64,000 bases of DNA from positions 125,319 to 189,318 of the forward strand of contig NZ_MUGS01000005.1 of assembly GCF_002222055.1 (NCBI RefSeq), read 5' to 3'. A program made the translations under genes and the position numbers. This document shows, one piece after another, positions 37,807 to 47,856 of this stretch (positions are counted from its first letter, which is position 1; the number at the start of each line of letters is the position of its first letter). Source of the stretch: Flavobacterium araucananum. Lineage in GTDB: Bacteria; Bacteroidota; Bacteroidia; Flavobacteriales; Flavobacteriaceae. The notes under the pieces were generated by a model. The model worked only from the letters and a program-made list of their open reading frames with translations. It had not been told where the DNA came from and searched no databases.

Positions 37807-38710
37807 AGTTTTAATTACTGGTATTACAGGTTTTTTAGGTTCTCATATTGCTGAAAATCTTATTGCTAATGATTTTACTGTAATAGGTTTGAAACGTAAA
37901 GATTCTGATATCTGGAGATGTGCAGAATTTAAGGATAAAATAGATTGGGTTGATATTGATGATGAAGGATTGTTTGCAAATCAATTGAAAAAATATTCAT
38001 TTGATACAATTATTCATGGAGCATGGATTGGGGTTGAATCAGATACTAGAAATAGTTGGATTGAACAATGTAAAAATGTTTTTTTTTTTGTTACATTATT
38101 GGAAATAGCAAAAGAAATTGGCGTTAAGAAGATTATTTTTTTAGGATCACAGTCAGAATACGGACTGATTAATGATATAGTTAAGGAGGATTTTCCTGTA
38201 AATGCTTTAAACGCTTATGCAGCGACTAAATTAGCCTGTTTGCAAATCATGGAAAGTTTTTGTTCTGTAAATGATATTAATTGGGTTTGGTTGAGATTAT
38301 TTTCATTATTTGGAGAAAAGGAAAATTTAAATTGGCTAATACCTTCATTGGTTAATTCAATGTTAAAAGAACGGGCAATGGATCTTACTCTTGGTGAACA
38401 AAAATATGCATATTTATATGTTAAAGATTATGCAGAAATCATGAGAAAGATAGTTACTATGGAAGTAAAATCTGGAGTTTATAATATATCCTCCAATCAA
38501 GCCAGAACAATTAAGTCATTAATTGAAAATATAAAGGAATATATTAATCCAGAATTTATTTTGAATTTTGGAGCTTTAAATTATAGAGACGGACAGTCAA
38601 TGCATATAGAAGGCGATATTGAAAAGATTATTTCTCAAATTGGAAAAATTGAATTTTCAAATTTTGATTCTGCTTTACAAAACACTTTAAATTATTATAA
38701 AAATAAATAA
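37799..38710 (+). CDS. NAD-dependent epimerase/reductase of the CDP-dideoxy sugar cassette
   Basis: This 303-residue extended SDR has VLITGITGFLGSHIAENL at the N-terminus, SQSEYGLIND near residues 117-126 and the YAATKLA catalytic YxxxK near 140. It most resembles CDP-abequose or CDP-tyvelose/paratose-synthase-type reductases, but its position next to a thiamine-diphosphate carboligase suggests the YerF role, reduction of the acetyl branch to hydroxyethyl. Which keto group is reduced cannot be read from the sequence. The gene overlaps rfbG by 8 bases and contains an 11-base T tract at 38079-38089 (codons about 94-97). Confidence 0.7.
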   Translation: MHRVLITGITGFLGSHIAENLIANDFTVIGLKRKDSDIWRCAEFKDKIDWVDIDDEGLFANQLKKYSFDTIIHGAWIGVESDTRNSWIEQCKNVFFFVTLLEIAKEIGVKKIIFLGSQSEYGLINDIVKEDFPVNALNAYAATKLACLQIMESFCSVNDINWVWLRLFSLFGEKENLNWLIPSLVNSMLKERAMDLTLGEQKYAYLYVKDYAEIMRKIVTMEVKSGVYNISSNQARTIKSLIENIKEYINPEFILNFGALNYRDGQSMHIEGDIEKIISQIGKIEFSNFDSALQNTLNYYKNK

Positions 38711-38716
38711 AATATC

Positions 38717-40435
38717 ATGAAAGCTTCTGATTTTATTGCTGAATTTTTGATGAAAAAAGGAATTAAAAGTGTTTTTGAATTGTCAGGAGGAATGATAACT
38801 CATATACTCGATTCATTAAATCAAAAAACTGATATTAATATTATTACAATGCATCATGAACAAGGTGCCGCTTTTGCTGCTGAGGGTTATGCTAGGATTA
38901 CAGGTTTGCCCGGTATAGCATTAGCAACATCAGGACCAGGTGCTACAAATTTATTAACAGGTATAGGGAGCTGTTATTTTGATTCTACTCCTGCAATTTT
39001 TATTACAGGTCAAGTTAATAGACACGAACTAAAGGGTGATAGAGAAATCAGACAATTGGGTTTTCAGGAAACAGATATTGTTACAATGGCCAGACCAATA
39101 ACGAAAGCTTGTTTTCATATAAACGATCCAAATGATTTACCAAATGTATTTGAAAAAGCTTTTAAAATTTCTTTAGAAGGGAGACCAGGCCCTGTTCTTA
39201 TTGATATTCCTATGGATGTTCAGCGTATTCAAATAGAGAATAATTCCTTTATTGATGATAGTGTTAAACCCTTAGAAATTAACGCTGATATTTTAGAAAA
39301 ATTAATTGAAGATATTAAAAAAGCTAAAAGGCCTCTTATATTATCTGGAAGGGGGATTAAAGCTAGTACAAGCCAGGACTTGTTTGAGGATTTTGTTAGA
39401 AAAACTAAAATTCCTGTGATTACAACACTTTTAGGATTAGATACTATAACTTATGATAATGCACAACGAGTTGGTTTTATAGGAAGTTACGGAAATAGAT
39501 GGGCAAATATCGCTTTTGGAGAATGTGACTTGTTAATTGTCTTAGGAAGTAGATTAGATATAAGACAAACGGGAGCAGATACTAAATTTATTGAAAACAG
39601 AAAAATATATCATATTGACTGCGAAAGAGGGGAAGTCAATAATCGTGTGAAAGGATGTGAGGCGATTATAACAGATTTATCTATCTTCTTTCAAGAGTTT
39701 GACAAAGCTGTATCTAATATTTCTTTTGTTTTAAAAGAGGAATGGAATAATCAGATTAATAATTTAAAAATTACTTGGCCAGATAGTAAGGAACTTGATG
39801 CTAAAGGCATAAATCCAAATGTTTTTATGCATTTATTATCTAACAAGTCTAGGAAGGCAAAAGCATATTTAGCAGATGTTGGAAGCCATCAAATGTGGGC
39901 AGCACAATCATTAGAACTTTATCATGATCAGCAATTTTTGACCTCAGGGGGAATGGGAGCAATGGGATTTTCATTGCCAGCCGGAATTGGAGCAAGTATT
40001 GCTCTGAATAAAGAACCCGTTGTTGTTTTAGTGGGAGATGGCTGTATGCAAATCAATATCCAAGAATTGCAAACGATTGTTCGTAATAAACTCCCGGTAA
40101 AAATTATTGTTTTGAATAATAGAACTTTAGGAATGATTAGGCAATTTCAGGATAGTTATTTTGAATCTCGTTATCAATCTACATATTGGGGTTATGATGC
40201 TCCTGATTTCGCTAAGGTAGCTATTGCTTACGGAATTGAATCGAAAACTATTGAAAAACCAGAAGAAATTGAAGATGCAATTGATTGGTTTTGGAATGTA
40301 GAGAATGAAGACAAACCACAATTATTGCAAGTTATGATTGACCCTCATACAAATACTTATCCAAAAATTGCTTTTGGGCGGCCAATTACTGAAATGGAAC
40401 CTTTTGCTAAACCGATAGCAATGGAAGCTACATAA
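38717..40435 (+). CDS. Thiamine-diphosphate-dependent carboligase (acetolactate-synthase fold), YerE-like
   Basis: The 572-residue product has the three-domain ALS fold: the N-terminal PYR domain with catalytic Glu in MHHEQGAAFAAEGYAR near residue 48, a central domain with SGRGIK, and the C-terminal PP domain with the ThDP motif from GDGCMQINIQELQ to VLNN near 440-467. No regulatory subunit gene is near. In Yersinia, YerE of this fold adds a two-carbon unit from pyruvate to C4 of CDP-4-keto-3,6-dideoxyglucose. Lying between the reductase and rfbH, that role is the best inference; a true acetolactate synthase is the alternative. Confidence 0.75.
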   Translation: MKASDFIAEFLMKKGIKSVFELSGGMITHILDSLNQKTDINIITMHHEQGAAFAAEGYARITGLPGIALATSGPGATNLLTGIGSCYFDSTPAIFITGQVNRHELKGDREIRQLGFQETDIVTMARPITKACFHINDPNDLPNVFEKAFKISLEGRPGPVLIDIPMDVQRIQIENNSFIDDSVKPLEINADILEKLIEDIKKAKRPLILSGRGIKASTSQDLFEDFVRKTKIPVITTLLGLDTITYDNAQRVGFIGSYGNRWANIAFGECDLLIVLGSRLDIRQTGADTKFIENRKIYHIDCERGEVNNRVKGCEAIITDLSIFFQEFDKAVSNISFVLKEEWNNQINNLKITWPDSKELDAKGINPNVFMHLLSNKSRKAKAYLADVGSHQMWAAQSLELYHDQQFLTSGGMGAMGFSLPAGIGASIALNKEPVVVLVGDGCMQINIQELQTIVRNKLPVKIIVLNNRTLGMIRQFQDSYFESRYQSTYWGYDAPDFAKVAIAYGIESKTIEKPEEIEDAIDWFWNVENEDKPQLLQVMIDPHTNTYPKIAFGRPITEMEPFAKPIAMEAT

Positions 40436-40469
40436 AAATAAATAAAATTACTGTTAAAGATAAATTCAT

Positions 40470-41777
40470 ATGTTACAAAACTTAAAAGAAGATTCTCTCC
40501 TAAATAGTTTAAGAGAAATAGCAAAAAAGAAATCTACACAAGTTATCATTGCTGGAGAAAATTACATTCCTGTTACAGGAAAAGTATTAGATGAAGAGGA
40601 TATTTTAATGGGAGTAGATGCCGCTCTTGATGGTTGGTTAACAGCTGGGCGTTTTGCTAATAAATTCGAGGCAGATTTTGCAGCATATTTTGGAGCTCAT
40701 CGATCATTATTGGTTAACTCTGGATCTTCAGCAAATTTAGTAGCTTTTTATGCTTTAACTTCTCCAAAATTAGGAGACAGAGCAATTAAGCCTGGCGATG
40801 AGGTGATTACAGTTGCAGCAGGTTTTCCTACTACTGTGAATCCAATAATTCAGTTTGGTGCAATTCCTGTTTTTATTGATGTAGATATTGCTACACATAA
40901 TGTAAAAGCAGATATGATTGAAGCGGCTGTTACTACTAAAACAAAAGCGATCATGATTGCACACTCTTTAGGTAACCCTTTCGATCTGGATGAAGTAATG
41001 CGTGTTGCTAAAAAATATAATCTTTGGGTAGTAGAGGATGATTGTGATTCTCTTGGAGCTACTTATAAAGGAAAAAAAACGGGAACGTTTGGTGACATCG
41101 CTACCTTTTCTTTCTATCCGGCACATCATATCACAATGGGTGAAGGAGGTGCAGTTTTAATAAATAATCCGATTTTGTCAAAATTGGCTGAAAGCTTCCG
41201 TGACTGGGGTCGTGATTGCTATTGTGAGCCAGGAAAAGATGACACTTGTGGTTGTCGTTTTGGACAACAATTAGGTACATTACCTTATGGTTATGACCAT
41301 AAATACACTTATTCGCATATTGGGTTTAATCTAAAAGTAACTGATATGCAAGCTGCTTTTGGAGTTTCGCAAATAAAGAAAATTGACCAGTTTGTACAAC
41401 GTCGTAAAGAAAATTATGCCGCACTATACAAACGTATGAAAGAATTTGAAGAAGTTTTTATACTTCCTGAACCAACTCCAAATTCAGAACCATCGTGGTT
41501 TGGTTTTTTACTAACACTTAGAGAAGGAGATGCAAATGACCGCCACATGTTAGTGCAGCATTTAGAAAAAAATAAAATTGGAACACGATTGCTGTTTGGT
41601 GGAAATTTATTAAGACAACCTGCTTATGCTAATATCGAGCATCGAGTAGTTGGTGATTTATCTAATACGGATACAATTATGAATCAATCTTTTTGGCTAG
41701 GCGTATGGCCTGGTCTAAATGAAAGTCACTACGATTATATCGCTACAGTCATTAGAAATTATATTGAAAGCGAGTAA
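40470..41777 (+). CDS. rfbH: CDP-4-keto-6-deoxyglucose 3-dehydrase (E1), PMP and 2Fe-2S dependent
   Basis: E1 removes the C3 hydroxyl with PMP and an iron-sulfur cluster. The 435-residue DegT-fold protein has [14 protein letters not shown] in which His219 takes the place of the PLP lysine, and the cluster cysteines C192, C250, C252 and C260, exactly the C-x57-C-x1-C-x7-C spacing of RfbH/AscC. The [16 protein letters not shown] stretch is a hallmark. It ends the CDP-sugar cassette. Electrons probably come from the reductase at 34896. Confidence 0.95.
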   Translation: MLQNLKEDSLLNSLREIAKKKSTQVIIAGENYIPVTGKVLDEEDILMGVDAALDGWLTAGRFANKFEADFAAYFGAHRSLLVNSGSSANLVAFYALTSPKLGDRAIKPGDEVITVAAGFPTTVNPIIQFGAIPVFIDVDIATHNVKADMIEAAVTTKTKAIMIAHSLGNPFDLDEVMRVAKKYNLWVVEDDCDSLGATYKGKKTGTFGDIATFSFYPAHHITMGEGGAVLINNPILSKLAESFRDWGRDCYCEPGKDDTCGCRFGQQLGTLPYGYDHKYTYSHIGFNLKVTDMQAAFGVSQIKKIDQFVQRRKENYAALYKRMKEFEEVFILPEPTPNSEPSWFGFLLTLREGDANDRHMLVQHLEKNKIGTRLLFGGNLLRQPAYANIEHRVVGDLSNTDTIMNQSFWLGVWPGLNESHYDYIATVIRNYIESE

Positions 41778-41889
41778 TAAATTTTCATTTTTAGCATAAA
41801 ATAAATTTTAGAATTTAGAAATTTTGATTCACTACTTCTGTTTTATTTACTCAATTTTTCTCTAGATTAAAGGATCTTAAATTTTTTAA

Positions 41890-42963
41890 ATGAAAATATT
41901 ATTTGCAGGTTTAAAATATGATTATGGAATCATATCACGTGGAGAATCACTAGAAAGCAAGGCCTTTGTTCCAAGCCTTGCCAATATTTCTAGTGATTTT
42001 TATGTATTTTGGTTAGAAGAAAATGGTTTTCCTAACGACATTGACTCTTTGCAAGGGTGTTTAAAAGAATATGCAGACGAAGTAGAGCCAGATTTTATAT
42101 TCTTTGTATTAATGAATAATGAGATTTCAATTGATACATTATCATATTTGAGCGGTAGATACACAACTATAAATTGGTTTTGTGATGATGCGTGGAGATT
42201 TGAAGATTTTACAAAAAAAATAATGTTTCATTTGTCATATGCTGTAACAACAGAGAAATATATTCTAAGTAATTATAAAGATAATAATTATGATAATGTA
42301 ATATTATCTCAATGGGCAGCAATTGACTATGATCAAAATTTAGATCCAAAAAATGTTCAGTATAAATATGATTTTTCATTTATTGGTGGCAGGAATCCAA
42401 CAAGATCTTGGATTATAGATCAATTAAAAAAAAATGATATTATTGTAAATTGTTTTGGCTCAGGTTGGGAAAATGGACGTATTAGCTTTGATGAAATGAA
42501 CGATATTTTTTATCATTCAAAGATTAACTTAAATCTTTCTAATAGTAATTCAACCGAAATACAATTTTTAAAAGTTATTTTAAAGAATTTACTTATTTCT
42601 TTTTTTCAGGTTTTTAGTAAAAACTTGAAAAAATATTTTTTTGACCTAAAATCAAATTTAAAAGATTTAAGGTTTTATTTCACATCCAAAAAAGTTTCTG
42701 AACAAATGAAAGCGAGGAATTTTGAAATACCTTCTTCCGGAGGATTTCAACTAAGTCAATATTCATTAGGAATTGAAGATTATTATGAAATTGGAAGTGA
42801 AATTGCCGTGTATACAAGTGTTCAAGAATTAATAAAACAATGTAAGTATTATATAGAAAACGATAAATTACGGAGAGAAATTTGTACTAAGGGATATCTT
42901 AGAAGTATGGAACACACCTATAATAAGCGTATGGAAATAATTTTTGATAATTTAATGAAATAA
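41890..42963 (+). CDS. CgeB/GT1-like glycosyltransferase
   Basis: The 357-residue product shows a Rossmann-type N-terminal half and a C-terminal segment (GGFQLSQYSLGIEDYYEIG near residues 277-295, then ICTKGYLRSMEHTYNKRME) that matches the CgeB-like glycosyltransferase group. An INWFCDDAWRFEDF motif near 95-108 is also typical. Donor and acceptor cannot be told. It follows rfbH after 112 AT-rich bases with nothing recognised, and overlaps the next gene by one base (TAATG). Codon use is very AT-rich. Confidence 0.7.
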   Translation: MKILFAGLKYDYGIISRGESLESKAFVPSLANISSDFYVFWLEENGFPNDIDSLQGCLKEYADEVEPDFIFFVLMNNEISIDTLSYLSGRYTTINWFCDDAWRFEDFTKKIMFHLSYAVTTEKYILSNYKDNNYDNVILSQWAAIDYDQNLDPKNVQYKYDFSFIGGRNPTRSWIIDQLKKNDIIVNCFGSGWENGRISFDEMNDIFYHSKINLNLSNSNSTEIQFLKVILKNLLISFFQVFSKNLKKYFFDLKSNLKDLRFYFTSKKVSEQMKARNFEIPSSGGFQLSQYSLGIEDYYEIGSEIAVYTSVQELIKQCKYYIENDKLRREICTKGYLRSMEHTYNKRMEIIFDNLMK

Positions 42964-44021
42964 TGAACAATATAAATGTCTCAGTAATAATTGATTCTTT
43001 TTATCAAAATAATCAATTATTTAATGAAAATAATACTCAAGTAAATAGAGATGATTGTTTTAGACCTTGGATTGAACTTAAGAAAAGTTTAGAACAAGAT
43101 AAAATTTTCTTAAATACAGTTGATATTATGCCAATCAAAGATGCAGATATAATTTTATTTATGAATATGCCGACTTTGAATGATGTCAATTTTAAAGAAG
43201 CATTGTCTCTTAAGAAGAAAATATATTGCGTGGTTACCGAATTAGATTTAATCCATAAACCAAATTCAAATATAAATCAGATGGGATTATTTGATAAAAT
43301 TTTCACTTATCAAACAAATTTGATCGATAATAAAAAATTTTTTAAAATTAATTATTCTTTTGATTTTAAAAAACAAATTTTGGAATTTGATCAGTCACAT
43401 ATGGTTTCCAGATCCTATTTCTCTACAATGATTGCAGGTAATAAAAAATTAAAACATGATAATGAACTTTATTCAAAAAGAGTTGAAATTATAAAATGGT
43501 TTGAATCAAACCACACAAATCAATTTGATCTATATGGATTAGGATGGAATAAAAGAAGAATATTTAACAGGTATGTTCTTAACTATAGTAATCTAGGATT
43601 TATAGGTAAGCTGCTATCGGATTATTATATAACATATAAAGGTTCAGTTGAAAAAAAATCTGATGTTCTTAAAAAATATAAATTTTCTTTTTGTCTTGAA
43701 AATGCAATAGATACTGAGGGTTGGATTACGGAAAAAATTTTTGACTCTCTTTTTAATGGGTGTATTCCTATATACCTTGGAGCCTCAGAAATTGAAACCT
43801 TTATTGATAAATCATGTTTTGTAAATTTGAGGGATTTTGAGTCTTTTGAAGAATTGTATGATTTTTTAACAAATATGGATAAAGAAACTTATAATAATTA
43901 TTTGTCAAATATTAAAAAGTTTATTGAGCGAAAAGCAGAAGATAACGAATACGAATTTGGAATTCCTTACTTTATAAAAACAATTAAAAATCAAATCATT
44001 GAATCTAATAAAATTAATTAA
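42963..44021 (+). CDS. GT10-family (alpha-1,3-fucosyltransferase-like) glycosyltransferase
   Basis: The C-terminal half (about residues 230-310) contains YKFSFCLENAIDTEGWITEKIFDSL and GCIPIYLGASEIE, the fucosyltransferase GT10 donor-binding signature. Length is 352 residues. GT10 enzymes use GDP-fucose; since the locus makes a GDP-6-deoxyhexose that looks like colitose (3-deoxy-L-fucose), this may transfer that sugar. That donor assignment is inference. No signal or membrane segment is seen, as expected for a cytosolic bacterial enzyme. Confidence 0.78.
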   Translation: MNNINVSVIIDSFYQNNQLFNENNTQVNRDDCFRPWIELKKSLEQDKIFLNTVDIMPIKDADIILFMNMPTLNDVNFKEALSLKKKIYCVVTELDLIHKPNSNINQMGLFDKIFTYQTNLIDNKKFFKINYSFDFKKQILEFDQSHMVSRSYFSTMIAGNKKLKHDNELYSKRVEIIKWFESNHTNQFDLYGLGWNKRRIFNRYVLNYSNLGFIGKLLSDYYITYKGSVEKKSDVLKKYKFSFCLENAIDTEGWITEKIFDSLFNGCIPIYLGASEIETFIDKSCFVNLRDFESFEELYDFLTNMDKETYNNYLSNIKKFIERKAEDNEYEFGIPYFIKTIKNQIIESNKIN

Positions 44022-44059
44022 TTTTTCTAGATTGTTATTCAGTTATAAATAAATAAACA

Positions 44060-45586
44060 TTGAAAAAAACAGTTATAAATATTTTTTCGGGTGCAGTTGG
44101 ATATATTTTACCTATTGGGATAAACATCTTATTTACACCAATAATAATAAAAAATTTAGGTAGTGAAGCTTATGGATTACAAAGTTTAGTTAATGTTATT
44201 ATTGGTTTTTTAATGGTTGCTGATATGGGGCTGGATATTCCAGTAACTAAGCTTGTTTCTGAATATTCGGTGTTAAAAAATCCTAAAATGCTAAATAAGT
44301 TATTGAATACAACTTTACAAGTTTATCTGGCAATAGGTTGTCTAGGAGCAATTATTATTCTTATTTTAACACCATTTCTAGTTGATGGGGTTTTTAATAT
44401 ACCCCCTTCTATGCATCAGCACGCTAAGTTTGTTTTTTACTTAGCTGCATTAGGTTTTATTGGCGGACTTTTAAATATGTGGGGGCAATCTGTTTTTAAT
44501 GGAATATTAAGATATGATATTTCTAATTCTATTAATGTTGTTGTCACAATTGTTTCAATATTAGTTGGGACTTTTTTTGTAATTAAGGGGTACGGGGTTG
44601 TTGTTTACGTTTTTGTTAGAGTTTTGTTTACATTTTTGTCAGGTATCGTTTATCTTGTAACGAGCAAATATTTTCTGGAAGATTTTAAAATTTCCTTGGG
44701 AATTGATAAAGATATTTGGCTCAATCTTAAAAATCAAGTAGGTTACGGTTTTTTTCTGCGTTTGTCAGGGATTTTAACTTCACGTTTTGATCAGGCTTTA
44801 ATTGGTGTATGGATCGGGGTAGCGGCCGTAGGCTATTATTCAATCGCAATATTGATTGTTGGTTCTATCAGTGGTCTTATAAATAGTATGACACATTTTA
44901 TATTTCCAAAGATGAGTCAACTAAATGCATCAGGGAGTATGGAAAAATTAGAGGAATTATTTTTGACTGGTTCTAAATTCGTTGGTATTTTAGTTTTTTT
45001 TATTATTCCTCCTATAATTTTAGTTTCTAATCAAGTTCTGACTATTTGGCTTGGAAAAAATATTGCGAATCAGGCTTATAAAGTCTTAATTTTATTATTT
45101 ATTGCTGCTATAATTCAGTCAATATTTGTTGCGGTTGTAAATAATTATATCATTGGGATAGGTAAATTAAAATTATTTGCTAAGTATACGTTGGTGCGTA
45201 GTTGTTTTTTTTTATTATTGTGTTTTTTACTTATAAAGAAGTTTAGTTTATTGGGTGCAGGTTATGCTATGATTATTACTACATTGGTAGATATTGGATT
45301 TTTTATATCAACTGTTTCGAAAAATTTTGAAAAAAGTATTATTATCAGTTTATTTATTTATTATTCCAAATTAATATTAATTTCATTTTTGACGTGTCTT
45401 TTTTGTTGGTTTTTCTACGTGAAAAAGATTGATAATTTTAGTACGCTTTTTATTTATGCATCTATTTTTAGCAGTATTTTCATTATTCTAACTGTTTTAT
45501 TTAGATTATTCAATAGTGAAGAAGTAAAATTGTTTAAAAGTTTAAGAGACAGATTACTTATTAGAATTCCATTTTTAAATCGGTAG
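44060..45586 (+). CDS. wzx: Wzx-type polysaccharide flippase
   Basis: The 508-residue product has about 12-14 hydrophobic segments and the MATE/Wzx-like opening GYILPIGINILFTPIIIKNLGSEAYGLQSL, with a second repeat around 225-260 (GYGFFLRLSGILTSRFDQALIG). It would move lipid-linked repeat units across the inner membrane. The start is TTG: the first in-frame ATG is some 50 residues in and would cut the first membrane helix. A run of nine T residues occurs near 45205. Confidence 0.88.
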   Translation: MKKTVINIFSGAVGYILPIGINILFTPIIIKNLGSEAYGLQSLVNVIIGFLMVADMGLDIPVTKLVSEYSVLKNPKMLNKLLNTTLQVYLAIGCLGAIIILILTPFLVDGVFNIPPSMHQHAKFVFYLAALGFIGGLLNMWGQSVFNGILRYDISNSINVVVTIVSILVGTFFVIKGYGVVVYVFVRVLFTFLSGIVYLVTSKYFLEDFKISLGIDKDIWLNLKNQVGYGFFLRLSGILTSRFDQALIGVWIGVAAVGYYSIAILIVGSISGLINSMTHFIFPKMSQLNASGSMEKLEELFLTGSKFVGILVFFIIPPIILVSNQVLTIWLGKNIANQAYKVLILLFIAAIIQSIFVAVVNNYIIGIGKLKLFAKYTLVRSCFFLLLCFLLIKKFSLLGAGYAMIITTLVDIGFFISTVSKNFEKSIIISLFIYYSKLILISFLTCLFCWFFYVKKIDNFSTLFIYASIFSSIFIILTVLFRLFNSEEVKLFKSLRDRLLIRIPFLNR

Positions 45587-45745
45587 AAATTTCATTTGGT
45601 TGATTTTGTCACAGATTCATTTATTTTGATGTAGAAATTCAAAAACAATAATTCTATGATTACTTATCTGTATTATAATTCAAACATTTTCATTATATAA
45701 TTTATCCTTGACCTATCTTTCGATAGTAAACTCTGTTCTTAAAAA

Positions 45746-46630
45746 ATGTTACAAATTTACATACTTACGCATAATCGTCCCGATTTATTAGTTTATTCTA
45801 TAGACTCTATCTTGAAACAGGTAGTTAAAAATTGTCAATACGAACTTATCGTTTCTGATAATTCTACTAATGAAGATACGGAGAAACTTATTGGGAATAA
45901 TTATGCTTTAATTAGTCACTTGCATTATCGAAAACGATCTCCAATGACTTCAATAGAACATTTTAATATAGTATTGTCTGAAATAACGGGTGATTTTTTT
46001 ATGATGTTTCATGATGATGATACAATGTTTTCTAACATGATCGAAACGCTATATAATACCATAAGTAGTGATGAAAAATTATTAGCAGTTGGTAGTAATG
46101 CAAAGCTGGTTAGGAATGGAAAAGTTTTAAGAGACTATTTTAATAAATCGGTTGATCTGGTTATTAATAGCGTGGATGAATTAATTTTAGCACATTTTAA
46201 TTACTATAGTGCACCATTTCCTTCCTATATTTATCGAAATAATGTAGCAAAAAATATAAAATTAGACATTAAAAAGGGCGGAAAGTACTGTGATGTCTCT
46301 TTTCTTTTAGATATTGCTGCAAAAGGTCCAATTAAAATAATTGCAGAACCTCTTATGAATTATGTTTTACATAAAGGTCAAGATAGTGCATCTTATGTTG
46401 CCGAACAACAGTGTAAAATGATTCAGTACATGATTAAAGTTTCGTCATTTACAAAACATTCATCATTAATAATGAGGGTGCGATTGGTTAATTTATATGT
46501 TAGAGTTCTTCAATCAAAGAGGCCTATCTCATGTCGAAGATGGAGAAAAATTCAAGGTATTTTTTTTAAATTTTCTCCCTTTACACTTTTTCCGAGGATA
46601 GTCATCAAACGTATTTTAAAATTGTCATGA
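45746..46630 (+). CDS. GT2-family glycosyltransferase
   Basis: The 294-residue product has a GT-A fold: LQIYILTHNRPDLLVYSIDSIL at the start, VSDNSTNEDTEKL near 37-49 and an FHDDDTMF metal-binding DxD-type motif near 90. No membrane segments. It sits 159 bases after wzx; that gap has no convincing promoter (TATCTTTC at 45714 deviates from consensus). Donor sugar unknown. Confidence 0.75.
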   Translation: MLQIYILTHNRPDLLVYSIDSILKQVVKNCQYELIVSDNSTNEDTEKLIGNNYALISHLHYRKRSPMTSIEHFNIVLSEITGDFFMMFHDDDTMFSNMIETLYNTISSDEKLLAVGSNAKLVRNGKVLRDYFNKSVDLVINSVDELILAHFNYYSAPFPSYIYRNNVAKNIKLDIKKGGKYCDVSFLLDIAAKGPIKIIAEPLMNYVLHKGQDSASYVAEQQCKMIQYMIKVSSFTKHSSLIMRVRLVNLYVRVLQSKRPISCRRWRKIQGIFFKFSPFTLFPRIVIKRILKLS

Positions 46631-46643
46631 TTCAAGAAAATCC

Positions 46644-47708
46644 ATGAAAAAGCAAAATTATTATTTTGGATACCAAACGGGATCCGTTAATGAAGGAGGA
46701 ATGGCTAGAAATAATGCTTTTATGTGTTATTTCGAAAAAAAAAAATTCAAAGTTTATAATTTATATCATAAAAGTATATTTATAAGATTATTTAAGCTTT
46801 TAATGGTTTTAGGATTGTTCCTAAAGCTTAAAAAGAAAAAGATCGTAATCCATCAAGGAACGTTATTATTAATGTTTCCAATAGTGTTTTTTAGATATAG
46901 TTTTTTTTCAAAACTTGTGTTTGCTTTGCTTCAATATGTTTCAAAACAAAACAAGTTTATTATTGAGGTTAATGATTTGCCTTATGAGCAATCCATAGAT
47001 TTAGGATTACCAGTGAATCATATTTACAAATTTTTTCAAGAACGACTATTTTCTCTTAAGGAAGCTAATTTCATTTTTGCATCTAATGAAATGAAGAAAT
47101 TTATTCAAAAGGAATATAATTTAGCAGAGCATAAAATCCAGACAGTTATAAATGGTGGTCCTGAGCTTATTAAATCAAATTTTAAAAGAGATTGTCTTGA
47201 TTGGTTGCAATCGGAAAATTTAAAGTATGTTTATGCAGGCACCTTAAATGAAGGTCGTGATATTGAAGCAATGATAAATTTATTTTTTAATATTCCAGAT
47301 TCTTTACTTATTTTAATTGGACCTCAGGGAGAGTGGATTAATAAAATTAAATTAAGTGATAACGTTAAGTATTTAGGTGATTTTCAGGAGAATGAAGCTC
47401 ATTATTTAGTTTCTAAATGTGATGTTGGTCTGGTTCCATATGATGAAAGCAAGTTTTATTATAATTTATGTTATTCTACAAAAGTATCATTTTATATTAC
47501 TGCCGGGATTCCTATTCTTTCAACACGACTAAAAGAAATGGTTTTTATATTCAAGAATAAGGAAATGATTATATTTGACACTATTTCTAAATGGGAAAAT
47601 ATAATACAATCATTAACAAAAGAACATATTTTTACTATGAAGAAAAATGTTATAATTGAAAAGCAAAATTATTATTGGGAAGCCTTACTTAATAGGCTCC
47701 AAATTTAA
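46644..47708 (+). CDS. GT4-like glycosyltransferase
   Basis: The 354-residue product appears to be a GT-B enzyme: an N-terminal half with hydrophobic stretches (FKLLMVLGLFLKL; FFRYSFFSKLVFALLQYV) that may touch the membrane, and a C-terminal half with YVYAGTLNEGRDIEAMINLF near residues 194-213, VKYLGDFQENEAHYLVSKCDVGLVPY and KVSFYITAGIPILST, the usual GT4 nucleotide-sugar site. An 11-base A tract at 46735-46745 encodes Lys32-34. Substrate unknown. Confidence 0.72.
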   Translation: MKKQNYYFGYQTGSVNEGGMARNNAFMCYFEKKKFKVYNLYHKSIFIRLFKLLMVLGLFLKLKKKKIVIHQGTLLLMFPIVFFRYSFFSKLVFALLQYVSKQNKFIIEVNDLPYEQSIDLGLPVNHIYKFFQERLFSLKEANFIFASNEMKKFIQKEYNLAEHKIQTVINGGPELIKSNFKRDCLDWLQSENLKYVYAGTLNEGRDIEAMINLFFNIPDSLLILIGPQGEWINKIKLSDNVKYLGDFQENEAHYLVSKCDVGLVPYDESKFYYNLCYSTKVSFYITAGIPILSTRLKEMVFIFKNKEMIIFDTISKWENIIQSLTKEHIFTMKKNVIIEKQNYYWEALLNRLQI

Positions 47709-47856
47709 TTTATGTAATCTTACAATTGTACGATGTTAAAAAATGCTGTTTTATATTTATTTGTTAGTAAAACAATACTACTTTATGATATTTAATTTGC
47801 ATGAATTTTTACAAGGGTCTTTACCAATTTATTAACGTTTAAAATAATAGCTATTT

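Noticed and set aside
40470..41777. Annotation as a plain DegT aminotransferase
   Set aside because: The PLP lysine is replaced by His219, and all four cluster cysteines of RfbH are present with exact spacing.
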